A stretch of DNA of 64,000 nt from assembly GCA_045106855.1 (NCBI GenBank), contig JBGCFI010000033.1, forward strand, positions 1 through 64,000, given 5' to 3'. This DNA is from Granulosicoccus sp045106855. Lineage in GTDB: Bacteria > Pseudomonadota > Gammaproteobacteria > Granulosicoccales > Granulosicoccaceae. Shown here in pieces: positions 44,263-53,513 of the stretch; positions within the stretch are counted from its first letter, which is position 1; every line of letters starts with the position of its first letter. Made by a program: the position numbers and the translations under genes. The notes under the pieces are model-generated. The model ran no database searches and was not told the origin of the DNA. It worked only from the letters and a program-made list of their open reading frames with translations.

Positions 44263-44706
44263 ATGCGCGAACTTATTGAGCTACAGACTGGCCAGGTCGC
44301 CTTTATCAGCGGTCTCATGTCAGGTTTTTCGATATCCATTGCTGTCCAGTTATTACGATATGGGATCAGAAACCGCCAGTCACAAGTCGTTTTCCTGATG
44401 TTTTTGATGTGTTCCCTGTTGTTTTTACTGGCACTGTTCGTTGATGTACGGTTGAGCATTGAGCTGGCAGGGTATGACACCGTCTCTGCGCAAGTTCTCC
44501 AGCAGGTCAGCATAGTCCGTAACTTGGGTACTGGCTGTGCAACTGTCGCGCTCATTCTTTTCATTCTGGCAATTGGTGCACTGGGCTGGCTGGTCTCGCG
44601 AGTAACGGGTGCTATTACCACTGTAATATCGATCGCCGTATTTAGCCTTTTCTTTATGGTCTGGACAAAAATCAATACGATCAGTGTATTGCTGCCTAAC
44701 GTATAG
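44263..44706 (+). CDS. Four-helix membrane protein of unknown function
   Basis: The ATG at 44263 gives 147 residues, starting with a short amphipathic stretch (RELIELQTGQ) and then about four helices. An in-frame ATG at 44206 would add a polar segment overlapping the GTPase promoter. I do not recognise the family. It is divergent from the GTPase pair and five bases upstream of the ABC exporter gene, so it is probably co-transcribed with the exporter. Confidence 0.7.
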   Translation: MRELIELQTGQVAFISGLMSGFSISIAVQLLRYGIRNRQSQVVFLMFLMCSLLFLLALFVDVRLSIELAGYDTVSAQVLQQVSIVRNLGTGCATVALILFILAIGALGWLVSRVTGAITTVISIAVFSLFFMVWTKINTISVLLPNV

Positions 44707-44711
44707 CTGTC

Positions 44712-46574
44712 ATGAACGTCGTTAATCGCCTGCTGAGTTTTTTCGAAGAGCGTATAGAGCCGTTTCCGGATGAACCAGTAGAACGCCCCCCGGATACCCT
44801 GGTGCCGTTCCTCTGGCACTATTCCAGAGATGCGTGGGGCTGGCTGGCGGCTATGGCCGTGTTCTCCGGCATTATTTCTGTGCTGGAGGTCAGCTTGTTT
44901 GGATTTTTGGGCAATCTGGTGGATTGGCTCAGCAATCTTGATCCGGATACCTTGGTAGCCGAGGAGTCTTCGCGCCTGATCTGGATGGGCCTGGTGATCC
45001 TGATTCTACTGCCATTGGCGGGATTCATTCAATCCTTGCTGCTACACCAGACCGTTATCAGCAACTTCGTGATGACTATCCGCTGGAAGGCGCATCGATG
45101 GATGCTCGGCCAGAGCTATTCGTTTTATCAGGATGAGTTTGCCGGGCGGGTTGCCACCAAGCTTATGCAGACATCTCTGGCTATCCGTGACGCTGTACTC
45201 AAGGTTCTGGATGTGCTGGTATATGTCAGTGTGTATTTTATCGGAGCGATGTTTCTTGTGTCATCGTTCAGTCTCTGGATGATGTTGCCGTTTGCGCTCT
45301 GGCTGGTTTGTTATGCAATGATGCTGCGTTATTTTCTACCGCGGCTGAAGGTAATCTCAAGACGACAGGCCGATGCGCGATCGGAAATGACGGGCCGGGT
45401 GGTCGATAGTTATACCAACATCATGACGGTTAAACTTTTTGCCCATGCAGGTCATGAGGCAAAATATGCGCGCGATAGCATGAAGAGCTTTCTGAGTACG
45501 GTGCACCCGCAAATGCGATTGGTCACCGGTCTGAATGTATCACTGGATATCATTAACGCGCTGTTGCTGTTCAGTGTGGGTGGTGCGGGGATACTCCTTT
45601 GGACGAAAGGGCTTGTTGGTGTAGGAGCTATCGCTGTGGGTGTTGGCCTTGTCCTTAGGCTACAAGGTATGGCGCACTGGATTATGTGGGAGTTGTCCGG
45701 CTTGTTTGAGAGTATCGGCATTATCTACGACGGTATGGATATGTTGTCTACTCGTCAGGAAATCGTTGATAAGAAAGAGGCTACTGATTTACCGGTGCCT
45801 GAGGGGCGTATCCAGCTAAAGCAAGTCAGGTTTCACTATGGTAAAGACAAGGGCGCAATTGATCGTCTTGATCTGGACATTGCGAGTGGCGAAAAAATAG
45901 GTCTTGTGGGGCGCTCTGGAGCGGGCAAAACGACACTAACCAATTTGTTGCTGCGCCTGTACGACGTAGAAGACGGAAGCATACTTATCGACGGTACGGA
46001 TGTGCGTTCGGTCAAGCAGGAAAGCTTGCGCCGTCACATAGGCGTTGTAACCCAGGATACCTCGTTGCTGCATAGATCGGTGTTTGACAACATTGTCTAT
46101 GGTCGTAAAGATGCTGATATCGATGAGGTAATTTTTGCAGCCAAGCGAGCCAATGCACACGATTTCATCCAGGACCTTGAGGATGGTAAAGGTAGACGTG
46201 GGTATGATGCTCATGTTGGCGAGCGTGGCGTGAAGCTTTCAGGTGGGCAACGACAACGGCTGGCGATTGCCAGAATGTTTCTCAAGAATGCACCGATTCT
46301 AATTCTAGACGAAGCGACGTCCGCATTGGATAGTGAGGTGGAAGCGGCTATTCAGGAAAACCTGTCAGCGCTTATGCAAGGCAAAACGGTAATAGCCATA
46401 GCTCATCGCTTGTCGACTATTGCCGCTATGGACAGACTTATCGTTATGGATGCAGGTGCGGTGGTGGAGGAGGGCCGGCATCAGGATCTTGCCGCAGGTA
46501 AGGGCCTCTACAGTCAGCTCTGGGCCCGTCAATCAGGTGGTTTTCTGGATACCGTTGATGAATCTGTAGCCTGA
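44712..46574 (+). CDS. ABC exporter, fused permease and ATPase (MsbA-like)
   Basis: A 620-residue half-transporter. Six helices fill about 40-330. The ATPase domain has Walker A GRSGAGKTT (400-408), the signature LSGGQ (509-513), Walker B ILILDE (529-534) and the D-loop SALD. It should homodimerise in the inner membrane and export a lipid, drug or peptide. The 20-residue acidic/proline-rich start (EERIEPFPDEPVERPP) recurs in a proteobacterial subgroup. A perfect hairpin lies about 50 bp after its stop. Confidence 0.92.
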   Translation: MNVVNRLLSFFEERIEPFPDEPVERPPDTLVPFLWHYSRDAWGWLAAMAVFSGIISVLEVSLFGFLGNLVDWLSNLDPDTLVAEESSRLIWMGLVILILLPLAGFIQSLLLHQTVISNFVMTIRWKAHRWMLGQSYSFYQDEFAGRVATKLMQTSLAIRDAVLKVLDVLVYVSVYFIGAMFLVSSFSLWMMLPFALWLVCYAMMLRYFLPRLKVISRRQADARSEMTGRVVDSYTNIMTVKLFAHAGHEAKYARDSMKSFLSTVHPQMRLVTGLNVSLDIINALLLFSVGGAGILLWTKGLVGVGAIAVGVGLVLRLQGMAHWIMWELSGLFESIGIIYDGMDMLSTRQEIVDKKEATDLPVPEGRIQLKQVRFHYGKDKGAIDRLDLDIASGEKIGLVGRSGAGKTTLTNLLLRLYDVEDGSILIDGTDVRSVKQESLRRHIGVVTQDTSLLHRSVFDNIVYGRKDADIDEVIFAAKRANAHDFIQDLEDGKGRRGYDAHVGERGVKLSGGQRQRLAIARMFLKNAPILILDEATSALDSEVEAAIQENLSALMQGKTVIAIAHRLSTIAAMDRLIVMDAGAVVEEGRHQDLAAGKGLYSQLWARQSGGFLDTVDESVA

Positions 46575-46624
46575 ATCGGTTGATTGTTATTATCAATGCA
46601 AGGGTGGATACCCGGCAAAACGCA

Positions 46625-46647
46625 CGCTCCAGCTGGTTTCTGGAGCG
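46625..46647. terminator. Perfect hairpin between convergent ABC genes
   Basis: CGCTCCAG (46625-46632) and CTGGAGCG (46640-46647) form an 8-bp perfect stem with a 7-nt loop. On the minus strand the stem is followed by TGCGTTTT, a weak T-tract for ending the liv operon. On the plus strand no T-run follows. It lies between the stops of two convergent units and may act as a shared terminator. Confidence 0.55.
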
Positions 46648-46688
46648 CTTAGTTCCCTGTGGATTTAATGCTTGAGCCCATCGTCTGG

Positions 46689-47390
46689 CTACAGATGCAA
46701 GTACTGTTCAACCGTAGACCGATCTTTTTCGAAGCTGTCTGCACTGCCTGTCCAGATGATTTCACCTTTTTCAATGACAAAGTACCGATCTGAGATGCGA
46801 GAAAGTTCGTCGAGGTTTTTGTCAATCAGCAGAATCGACAAGCCTTCTTGTTTTAACCGCGCCAGCATCGTCCATATTTCTTCCCGAATCATGGGCGCGA
46901 GCCCTTCAGTAGCTTCGTCCAGAATCAGAACGTCAGGGTTGGTCATTAAAGCACGTCCGATGGCAAGCATCTGTTGTTCTCCGCCAGACAACTGAAAGCC
47001 CATATTGCGGCGGCGTTGACCCAGACGAGGAAAGGCATCGTAAATTTTATCCTCACTCCAGCCATGAGCCACAGCACGTGCAGTGGCGCGCAGGTTTTCA
47101 CTAACACTCAGAGAAGGAAAGACGTGACGACCCTCGGGAACCAGGCCAATACCAGCTTTTGCAATTTGATAAGGGGCGGCACCAGTCATGTCGCTATCAC
47201 GAACGGTGATCTGTCCTGCTGAGGGTTTTAGCAGACCCATCAAGCATCGCACTGTAGTGGTTTTACCCATACCGTTTCGGCCCATCAGAGTGCTGACCTT
47301 GCCTGCAGTGATATCCAGGCTAACGCCAAAAAGCACCTGGGCATTGCCGTAGGCTGCGTGTAAGTCGGAGATGGTGATGAGTGGGCTCAT
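46689..47390 (-). CDS. livF: LivF-type ABC transporter ATPase
   Basis: A 233-residue ATPase. Walker A GRNGMGKTT is at 37-45, the signature LSGGEQQ at 134-140 and Walker B VLILDE at 154-159. VPEGRHVFPSLSV is typical of LivF in branched-chain-amino-acid-type importers. It is the last gene of the operon and its start overlaps the livG stop by four bases. With LivG it powers the LivHM permease. The transported compound is set by the binding protein and is unlikely to be a plain amino acid given the oxygenase genes upstream. Confidence 0.92.
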   Translation of the reverse strand: MSPLITISDLHAAYGNAQVLFGVSLDITAGKVSTLMGRNGMGKTTTVRCLMGLLKPSAGQITVRDSDMTGAAPYQIAKAGIGLVPEGRHVFPSLSVSENLRATARAVAHGWSEDKIYDAFPRLGQRRRNMGFQLSGGEQQMLAIGRALMTNPDVLILDEATEGLAPMIREEIWTMLARLKQEGLSILLIDKNLDELSRISDRYFVIEKGEIIWTGSADSFEKDRSTVEQYLHL

Positions 47391-48133
47391 AGCGTTTCTT
47401 CGCCCAGATAGGCAGCTCGTGCTGCCGGATCAGCACGTACTTCATCGGGTGATCCGCTGACGACAATACTGCCATCGACGAGCACTGATACGACATCGGC
47501 GAGTTTGAAAATTGCATCCATGTCGTGTTCTACTAACAACATTGGCAAGCTTTTGCGCAACTCCAGTAGCAGAAGTACTAACGCTGCACTCTCAGTGCGT
47601 CCAAGTCCGGCCATGGGTTCATCCAGTAACAAGAACTTTGGGTCGCCTACCAGAGCGATGCCCAATTCCAGTAGCCGGAGTTCGCCGTGTGAAAGATCAG
47701 CAGCGGTCACCTGTGCACGATCTCCCAGCCCTACGCGTACCAGAATTTCTTGTGCTTTTTTGTTCAAAGCAGTCTCATTTGCAGCGTCCGCGAAGAAGCG
47801 CATGCTTGATCCTGATTTGGATTGTGCCGCGATGGCGAGGTTTTCAAGCACGCTGAAGCTTGGCAAGACGGAAGTTATCTGAAATGTGCGTCCCAACCCT
47901 GCCTGTACACGTTTTGGAACAGACAAGCTAGAGATGTCTTGTCCTGCCAGCGATACTGAACCGGAGTCTGACTGAAGCACGCCTGATATTTGGTGGATAA
48001 GGGTAGTTTTGCCTGCACCGTTAGGTCCAATGACGGCATGACACTGGTTGGATTCAATGGTTATGCAGATATCCCGACTGACTTGGATTGCACCAAAGCT
48101 TTTATTCAGATTACGAATCTCCAGCATGCTCAC
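47387..48133 (-). CDS. livG: LivG-type ABC transporter ATPase
   Basis: A 248-residue ATPase. Walker A GPNGAGKTT is at 36-44, and the signature is LSHGE, the form common in LivG, followed by Walker B FLLLDEP. QAGLGRTFQITSVLPSFSVLENL is a LivG-type segment. It overlaps livM at its start and livF at its end, each by four bases, so the three genes are translationally coupled. It forms the ATPase heterodimer of the importer with LivF. Confidence 0.92.
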   Translation of the reverse strand: MSMLEIRNLNKSFGAIQVSRDICITIESNQCHAVIGPNGAGKTTLIHQISGVLQSDSGSVSLAGQDISSLSVPKRVQAGLGRTFQITSVLPSFSVLENLAIAAQSKSGSSMRFFADAANETALNKKAQEILVRVGLGDRAQVTAADLSHGELRLLELGIALVGDPKFLLLDEPMAGLGRTESAALVLLLLELRKSLPMLLVEHDMDAIFKLADVVSVLVDGSIVVSGSPDEVRADPAARAAYLGEETL

Positions 48134-49077
48134 GTTGCCTTACTCTCGCGATTTTTTGGTGTCAGAAGATCGCTCAGTCCACCTTTCGCAAACAGGACCA
48201 TCAATACCAGCAAGGGGCCGTATATCAAACGCCACTCATGTAGAAAAGACCCGAGAACCTCTTCTACGATGACGAGAAAGAAGGCTCCGAGGATGGCACC
48301 GTTGCGTGTTGCCAGGCCACCCAGCACGACGACAACAATCAGATCGCCGGAACGCTGCCATGTCGCTAATGCCGGGCTGACAAATTCGGCGTGCTGTACC
48401 AGTAGCAGGCCCGACACACCGGCTATCATGGCAGCGATTACATACGCAATAAGGCGATAGCGTGTCACTGAGTAGCCCATGACCTCTGTGCGTTCGGGGT
48501 TATCCCGCGCGGCTCTTAATACTCGACCAAAACGTGATCGGCTGATGCGAAACACTGTCCACCAGGTGGCTGCCAAAGTGGCCAGAACGATAAAATACAA
48601 CCCGTTTCCGCTTTGCACTATGTCGCTACCAAAGAGTGTGGCAAGAGACCACAAGGTAAGGCCATCATCGCCACCGTAAGCTGCAAGCGAGGTGAGAGTG
48701 AAGTAGGCCATTTGTCCAAAAGCCAATGTAATCATGAGGAAGTACACGCCGCTGGTACGTAGTGCCAGACTGCCGGTGACAAAGGCAACAAAACCCGTGA
48801 GCGCCAGGGTCAGCAGAAGCAGAACCAGAATGTTTTCGATCCCGCTTTCCAGTCCGATGGCTGCGGCATAAGCTCCAAGGGCAACAAAAGCTGCGTGGCC
48901 TAGACTGACCATCCCACCGTGCCCTATTAACAAGTCCAATGAGATTGCGGCAATTGCCAGCAGCATCGCCTTGATGATTAGCCCGCTCAGATAGCCATGA
49001 CCAATCAGAGGCAATAAAACGGGCATGGCCAGCAGCACGATTAAGATGATTACTCCTGCGATCAGCGAACGATCCAT
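48130..49077 (-). CDS. livM: LivM-type ABC transporter permease
   Basis: A 315-residue permease with about nine helices. ISLDLLIGHGGMVSLGHAAFVALGAYAA (about 42-69) is the LivM signature. RAARDNPERTEVMGYSVTRYRLIAYV (about 190-215) contains the EAA-like loop that docks on the ATPases. It overlaps livG by four bases and livH by one. It forms the inner-membrane channel with LivH. Confidence 0.92.
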   Translation of the reverse strand: MDRSLIAGVIILIVLLAMPVLLPLIGHGYLSGLIIKAMLLAIAAISLDLLIGHGGMVSLGHAAFVALGAYAAAIGLESGIENILVLLLLTLALTGFVAFVTGSLALRTSGVYFLMITLAFGQMAYFTLTSLAAYGGDDGLTLWSLATLFGSDIVQSGNGLYFIVLATLAATWWTVFRISRSRFGRVLRAARDNPERTEVMGYSVTRYRLIAYVIAAMIAGVSGLLLVQHAEFVSPALATWQRSGDLIVVVVLGGLATRNGAILGAFFLVIVEEVLGSFLHEWRLIYGPLLVLMVLFAKGGLSDLLTPKNRESKAT

Positions 49078-50003
49078 CAGGCAACACCTTTGGCAGGCAG
49101 CAGCCCGCGCGGTCTGAAAATCAGGATAGCTGCCATGAGAACGTAAATCAGCATGGAGGCTAATGCCGGGCCAATTTGATTAGCAAAGGATGGAGTGAAG
49201 ACCAGCGACAGAATTTCGGTGGCCAGGCTGCGGCCCAATGTATCGATAAGTCCTACCAATAGTGCGGCGACAAACGCACCGCCAACAGAACCGATACCAC
49301 CGATGATAATAACGACGAAGGCGACAATAAGCATGTTATCACCCATGCCTGGTTCAACCGCGTAGATTGGGGCGGCAATGACACCCGCGAAACCTGCAAG
49401 CATGGCCCCCACACCAAACACAATCATGAAGAGCCGTTGCACGTTGACACCCAGAGCCGAGACCATTTCAGGTGTTGTTGCGCCCGCTCGAATCAACATA
49501 CCGATGCGTGTGTAGCTGACAGTGAAAAAAAGCGCCAGGGCCACGAATATACCGATACCTATGGTTACAAGGCGATAGACAGGATAACGCAGCTGCTCCG
49601 TCAATTGTATTGAGCCTGCGAGAAACTCTGGCAGGGCAATTGATAGTGTGGCGGGGCCAAATACGTGCTTGGCCAGCTCGTTAAGAAAAATAATGATGCC
49701 AAAGGTTGCCAGCACCTGATCAAGGTGGGTTCGGGTGTACAGGTGTCGAAAAACGAAGTATTCGAGGATCAATCCGAATAACAGGGCCGCCCCGAGCGAT
49801 AGCAGCACGGACAGCATGAAATTCCCAGTGAGCGCTGTAAAAGCGAACAGAAGGTATGCGCCCACCATGTACTGTACGCCGTGGGCGAGGTTGATAAATC
49901 CCATTACACCGAATACCAGTGTGAGTCCGGCTGAAATGAGAAAAAGCAGCATGCCGTATTGCAGCCCGTTAAGGCACAGGATCAGGAGTAGGGTTGTCGA
50001 CAT
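49077..50003 (-). CDS. livH: LivH-type ABC transporter permease
   Basis: The ATG at 50003 gives 308 residues beginning STTLLLILCLNGLQYGMLLFLIS, directly into helix 1. A TTG at 50024 would add seven residues. GLTLVFGVMGFINLAHGVQYMVGAYL (about 24-49) is the LivH signature, and LRAGATTPEMVSALGVNV-type sequence (about 175) is the ATPase-docking loop. It pairs with LivM, whose start overlaps its stop. A strong stem-loop separates it from the binding-protein gene upstream. Confidence 0.92.
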   Translation of the reverse strand: MSTTLLLILCLNGLQYGMLLFLISAGLTLVFGVMGFINLAHGVQYMVGAYLLFAFTALTGNFMLSVLLSLGAALLFGLILEYFVFRHLYTRTHLDQVLATFGIIIFLNELAKHVFGPATLSIALPEFLAGSIQLTEQLRYPVYRLVTIGIGIFVALALFFTVSYTRIGMLIRAGATTPEMVSALGVNVQRLFMIVFGVGAMLAGFAGVIAAPIYAVEPGMGDNMLIVAFVVIIIGGIGSVGGAFVAALLVGLIDTLGRSLATEILSLVFTPSFANQIGPALASMLIYVLMAAILIFRPRGLLPAKGVA

Positions 50004-50029
50004 GTCAAGGTTGCTTTGGCCCAATGAAT

Positions 50030-50061
50030 CGGGCCAGCATCGTCCGAAAACGGCTGGCCCG
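50030..50061 (-). promoter_or_regulatory. Intercistronic stem-loop between livK and livH
   Basis: CGGGCCAGC (50030-50038) and GCTGGCCCG (50053-50061) make a perfect 9-bp GC-rich stem with a 14-nt loop. It lies after the binding-protein stop and 27 bp before the livH start, with no T-run. Such stem-loops commonly protect the upstream mRNA, so the binding protein would be made in excess of the membrane parts. Confidence 0.7.
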
Positions 50062-50092
50062 TCGTGCGTTTACATCATGCAATCCTGTTTGC

Positions 50093-51259
50093 CTACATTT
50101 TGCAGTCTTGATGGAAGCTGTCTGCATAGTCTTCAGCGACTGTGCGAACAAACGAGGTGTGATACTTGCCATCGTCTCGTTTCACGACACTGAGCATATG
50201 AAAATCCTGGATTGGGTAGTGGTTGTTGTTGAACGCAAAATCACCACGGATAGACCCAAAATCAGCCTCTTTCAATGCAGCGCGCACGGCATCCTTATCA
50301 TTCAGGTCATCCACTTTCGCAACAGCACTGTCGATAAGACTGGCAGTTTCATAAGCTTGCATTGCGTAGCTGCCCGGGATGTAGCCGTATTTGGCCTCGA
50401 AGGCGGTAACGAAGGCGGCATTGGCATCGCCCGGCATATCAGGTGCCCATGAGCCCGCCGCAAGAAAGCCTACAGCGGCATCTTTTTGCCCCGGAAGGGT
50501 TGTCTCGTCGGTTGTGAAAACCGACATGAACTTCATGCTGTCCGCCAGACCAGCATTGGCAAACTGGTTGACCAGGCGTACGCCCATGCCTCCGGGCATG
50601 AAGGTAAAGACGGCATCGGCACCGGAGGTGGACATTCTTGCCAGCTCTGCGGAGAAGTCCTGATGACCCAGTGGCGTAAATACTTCATCGGTCAGCGATC
50701 CCTTGAAGGTCTGTTTGAAACCATCGACATTGTCTCGCCCTGCCTGGTAGTTGGGCACCATGGCAAAAACGTTTTCAAATCCTTCCTCGTTCGCGATCAT
50801 GCCGCCAATTTCTGAGTTCTGGTTATTCTGGTAGGAAGTTACAAAGAAAAACGGGTTACAGTTTTTTCCGGCAAAGGTGGACGGTCCTGCATTCGGGCTG
50901 ATGAGAAACGTCTTGGACTGAACGATGGGTTTGAAGATCGCTTGCAGCATGTTGGAGAACACAGTACCTACGACAAAATCCACTTCGTCTTTTTCGACCA
51001 ATGACGTGGCTTTTAAAAGCGCAACGTCAGGCTTGAGTTCATCATCTTCAACGATCAGACTGACCTTTTGTCCGCCGAGCATGCCGTCTTTCTCATCCAG
51101 AGCAAGCTGGAAACCATCCACGATCTGCTGACCCAGTGCCGCCGGCGGACCCGAAAGGGTAACGACCATGCCGATTTTGAGATCATCTGCCAAGGCTGCG
51201 CTGCTGATCAGTGTGCCAAACGCAAGGCTTGCGATGGTGGTTTTTACCTGATGTTTCAC
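50093..51259 (-). CDS. livK: Liv-type periplasmic substrate-binding protein
   Basis: A 388-residue type 1 periplasmic binding protein starting with GTG. AAGGAG lies 8 nt upstream, which decides the start. The signal peptide ends AALADD. KIGMVVTLSGPPAALGQQIVDGFQLA (about 28-53) and NAGPSTFAGKNCNPFFFVTSYQNNQ (about 126-150) are typical of Liv-type proteins for organic solutes other than leucine. It captures the ligand in the periplasm for LivHMGF. The upstream flavin monooxygenase and cupin suggest an aromatic or heteroaromatic acid as ligand, which is inference. Confidence 0.9.
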   Translation of the reverse strand: MKHQVKTTIASLAFGTLISSAALADDLKIGMVVTLSGPPAALGQQIVDGFQLALDEKDGMLGGQKVSLIVEDDELKPDVALLKATSLVEKDEVDFVVGTVFSNMLQAIFKPIVQSKTFLISPNAGPSTFAGKNCNPFFFVTSYQNNQNSEIGGMIANEEGFENVFAMVPNYQAGRDNVDGFKQTFKGSLTDEVFTPLGHQDFSAELARMSTSGADAVFTFMPGGMGVRLVNQFANAGLADSMKFMSVFTTDETTLPGQKDAAVGFLAAGSWAPDMPGDANAAFVTAFEAKYGYIPGSYAMQAYETASLIDSAVAKVDDLNDKDAVRAALKEADFGSIRGDFAFNNNHYPIQDFHMLSVVKRDDGKYHTSFVRTVAEDYADSFHQDCKM

Positions 51260-51364
51260 TGGGTGACTCCTTATATTAATATCTGTTTTGAATTTATGGC
51301 CCGATCTATTGTACTTTGTTGATCAGGTACCTCGGGCAGTTGAAATGCTGGCGGCTGGCAAATG

Positions 51365-52612
51365 CTAGTTGTTTGTCTGTGCCCGGTTGTTTGCAGCAAA
51401 ACCTGCCATCTTTGCGTACCCTTTGACGATAGCTTGACGCTCGTTAAAGCTCAAGACTTTATCGATATCGTCGAACCCTGCAGGGCTGAGCTTTTCCACT
51501 TCATCGATAACCCGCTCCGGCCCACCGAGGCGATTATTGCGAACTACCGCACTTGTTTTATCCAGACGCTCTTGCTCGTAGCGGTAAAGTGCCTCACGCG
51601 GGTGTTCTGCGCCAGCAAGATTATCTGCAAGACTGCGCGCGTCCAGAATGGCCTGCGCCGAGCCATTTGATCCCACGGGATACATCGGATGAGCCGCATC
51701 CCCCAGAAGTGTGATACGCCCGTGAGTCCAGCGAGGTAGAGGGTCGCGATCTGCCATCGGATATTCGAAGATGGCACCACTGGCACGCACCAGCGCCTCA
51801 AGGTCGATACCGGGGACATGAAAACGCTTTGCATAGGGAAGTACTTTGGAAAGTTGCGCCGTTCTTGACCAACTTTCCGGTGGCGGAGGTGACACACTGG
51901 CATCTGCTATACGAATGTTCACAACCCAATTCATCAATTGTTTGCCATCTTTGGCAGGCGCAATAGGGTAGAGCACCAGCTTGCCTCCAAGCCCGCCAGC
52001 AATCGCCATGGTTTCACCGTCTTCCCAGACCGGCCAATCGACTGCACCACGCCACATCACGACGCCTTGCCAGCTAGGTGGTCCCTCATCGGGATAAAAC
52101 GAGCGACGTCCGACGCTGTGGATACCATCGGCGCAAATCAGTACCTCACCTCGTACCGTTTGTGAAGAACAGCCATCGTGCGAGTCCGTAAAGTGTACGC
52201 TTACACCGCCCTCGTCCTGAACAAATCCAGCCAGACGCAAACCGGTTTGCACCGCCGATGGTCCCAGGCGGTCGACAACTGCATCGTAGAGAAGTTTTTG
52301 CAGCCGCCCTCTATGAATGGAAAATTGCGGGTATTCATGGCCGGCATGTGTGCCGCGTTGCTCGCGCCAGACTTCTTGACCGGTACGCGTCAGGTATCGC
52401 AACTCGCGGGTGCGCAGGCCAACTTCATCAAGACGCTCAAGCAGGCCAAGTTGGGCAAGTTCAGCGATTGAGTGAGGTAATGTATTGATTCCTACACCGA
52501 CTTCCCGTACTTGCGTTGCCTGTTCAATCACCTGCACCTTAATGCCACGCTGATGCAGCATGAGCGCGGTTGTCAGCCCACCTATTCCGGCACCGGCAAT
52601 CAGGACTGTCAA
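51365..52612 (-). CDS. FAD-dependent aromatic-ring monooxygenase (salicylate hydroxylase type)
   Basis: A 415-residue flavoprotein starting with TTG that overlaps the cupin stop (TTGA), with GGGAG about 10 nt upstream. The FAD-binding GAGIGG is at residues 6-11. GDAAHPMYPVGSNGSAQAILDA (about 306-327) is the second FAD motif of group A hydroxylases. These enzymes use NAD(P)H and oxygen to hydroxylate or decarboxylate aromatic rings. It lies between the cupin gene and the Liv-type importer, all read leftwards, so it probably acts on the imported compound. The exact substrate is unknown. Confidence 0.88.
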   Translation of the reverse strand: MTVLIAGAGIGGLTTALMLHQRGIKVQVIEQATQVREVGVGINTLPHSIAELAQLGLLERLDEVGLRTRELRYLTRTGQEVWREQRGTHAGHEYPQFSIHRGRLQKLLYDAVVDRLGPSAVQTGLRLAGFVQDEGGVSVHFTDSHDGCSSQTVRGEVLICADGIHSVGRRSFYPDEGPPSWQGVVMWRGAVDWPVWEDGETMAIAGGLGGKLVLYPIAPAKDGKQLMNWVVNIRIADASVSPPPPESWSRTAQLSKVLPYAKRFHVPGIDLEALVRASGAIFEYPMADRDPLPRWTHGRITLLGDAAHPMYPVGSNGSAQAILDARSLADNLAGAEHPREALYRYEQERLDKTSAVVRNNRLGGPERVIDEVEKLSPAGFDDIDKVLSFNERQAIVKGYAKMAGFAANNRAQTNN

Positions 52613-53106
52613 GCATCTTCTCCCGTATCTGGAGGAGGTAGAAAATCAATGGCATGAGCGGCAGACACTGCCACAACCTGTGCCGGATCTGCGGAGGGTC
52701 CCATGTTGTGAAGTGCCCAGAAAAGCTCATAGAGACGCAACGAAGGGGTGACCCAGAATAGTGTCTTGATGGTGAAATCGGATTTGTTGAAGATGCCATG
52801 AGGGATGCCGCGTGGGAGCGTCACCAGATCTCCGGGTTCTGCTGTGTGTTCAGCGCCATCGAGCAGGAAGTCGAATTTGCCCTCGAGTATATAAAGGTAC
52901 TCGTCCTGGTCGGGATGAATATGAGGCGGCACGAAAGTCCCGGGCGGCAAGGAGGCGTGCCAGGTAAAACAATCATCCGTCAGCTGCTTTGGCACATAAG
53001 TCTGGCCCAGGATGTTCCAGCGAACCTGCTCGAGGCTATCCCGGGATTTAATGATCCCGGCTTTGACGTTGCCTGCTTTCAAAAGATGTACTCCTCGAAT
53101 TTGCAT
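52609..53106 (-). CDS. Cupin-domain protein
   Basis: A 165-residue single-domain cupin if started at ATG 53106. An alternative TTG at 53082 has GAGGAG about 9 nt upstream and may be the true start, giving 157 residues. The metal-site motif is PPHIHPDQDEYLYILEGKFDF (about 67-87), with His-His-Glu ligands, and the second motif GDLVTLPRGIPHGIFN (about 97-112) gives the fourth His. It could be a dioxygenase or isomerase acting on the product of the monooxygenase with which it overlaps. It is the first gene of the catabolic unit. Confidence 0.82.
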   Translation of the reverse strand: MQIRGVHLLKAGNVKAGIIKSRDSLEQVRWNILGQTYVPKQLTDDCFTWHASLPPGTFVPPHIHPDQDEYLYILEGKFDFLLDGAEHTAEPGDLVTLPRGIPHGIFNKSDFTIKTLFWVTPSLRLYELFWALHNMGPSADPAQVVAVSAAHAIDFLPPPDTGEDA

Positions 53107-53513
53107 GAAAACACGATAGATGTCACACCATCCAGTGCATTGTGCATCAAGCAAAAAATTTTATCTTCAGGTTACATTGACTTCTATTGAAGTTCACGGC
53201 AATCCTGGCAGAAGAATTCGTGTCTTAGATGTTGCTTAAACTGCAAAGACACTTGCTTTTCGAAGCAGATTGAGTTTATCAGGCGATTATATTTTCTGGC
53301 AGGTAGCTACCCGGCGGAAGCTGGAAAGTTCCCGGATGGTAGATGGTTAGCAAAAAGTGGCACTTTTGGTAATGGAGCACTCAAGCTCAGTGCACGGATG
53401 GTGCAAAGGATGGTGGGGAAGTGGATGACGCTGTCCGCAAGTGCCACGCTCTGTCGGCACTTGCAGATCGAATATCGAAGATTGCGTTTTGTTGTTGGAT
53501 TTTAAAATCGGGT
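53107..53513. other. Gene-free interval with a long inverted repeat
   Basis: About 400 bp between the divergently placed cupin start and the metallo-hydrolase stop. GCAAGTGCC (53437-53445) and GGCACTTGC (53456-53464) form a perfect 9-bp stem with a 10-nt loop, 50 bp beyond the hydrolase stop. It may mark the end of that mRNA, although no T-run follows. The part next to 53106 should hold the promoter of the cupin-monooxygenase-liv unit. No coding sequence was found. Confidence 0.5.
53437..53464 (-). terminator. Stem-loop downstream of the metallo-hydrolase gene
   Basis: A perfect 9-bp inverted repeat, GCAAGTGCC and GGCACTTGC, with loop 53446-53455. It lies 50-77 bp after the stop of the leftward hydrolase gene. 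Lack of a T-run makes intrinsic termination uncertain. Confidence 0.4.
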
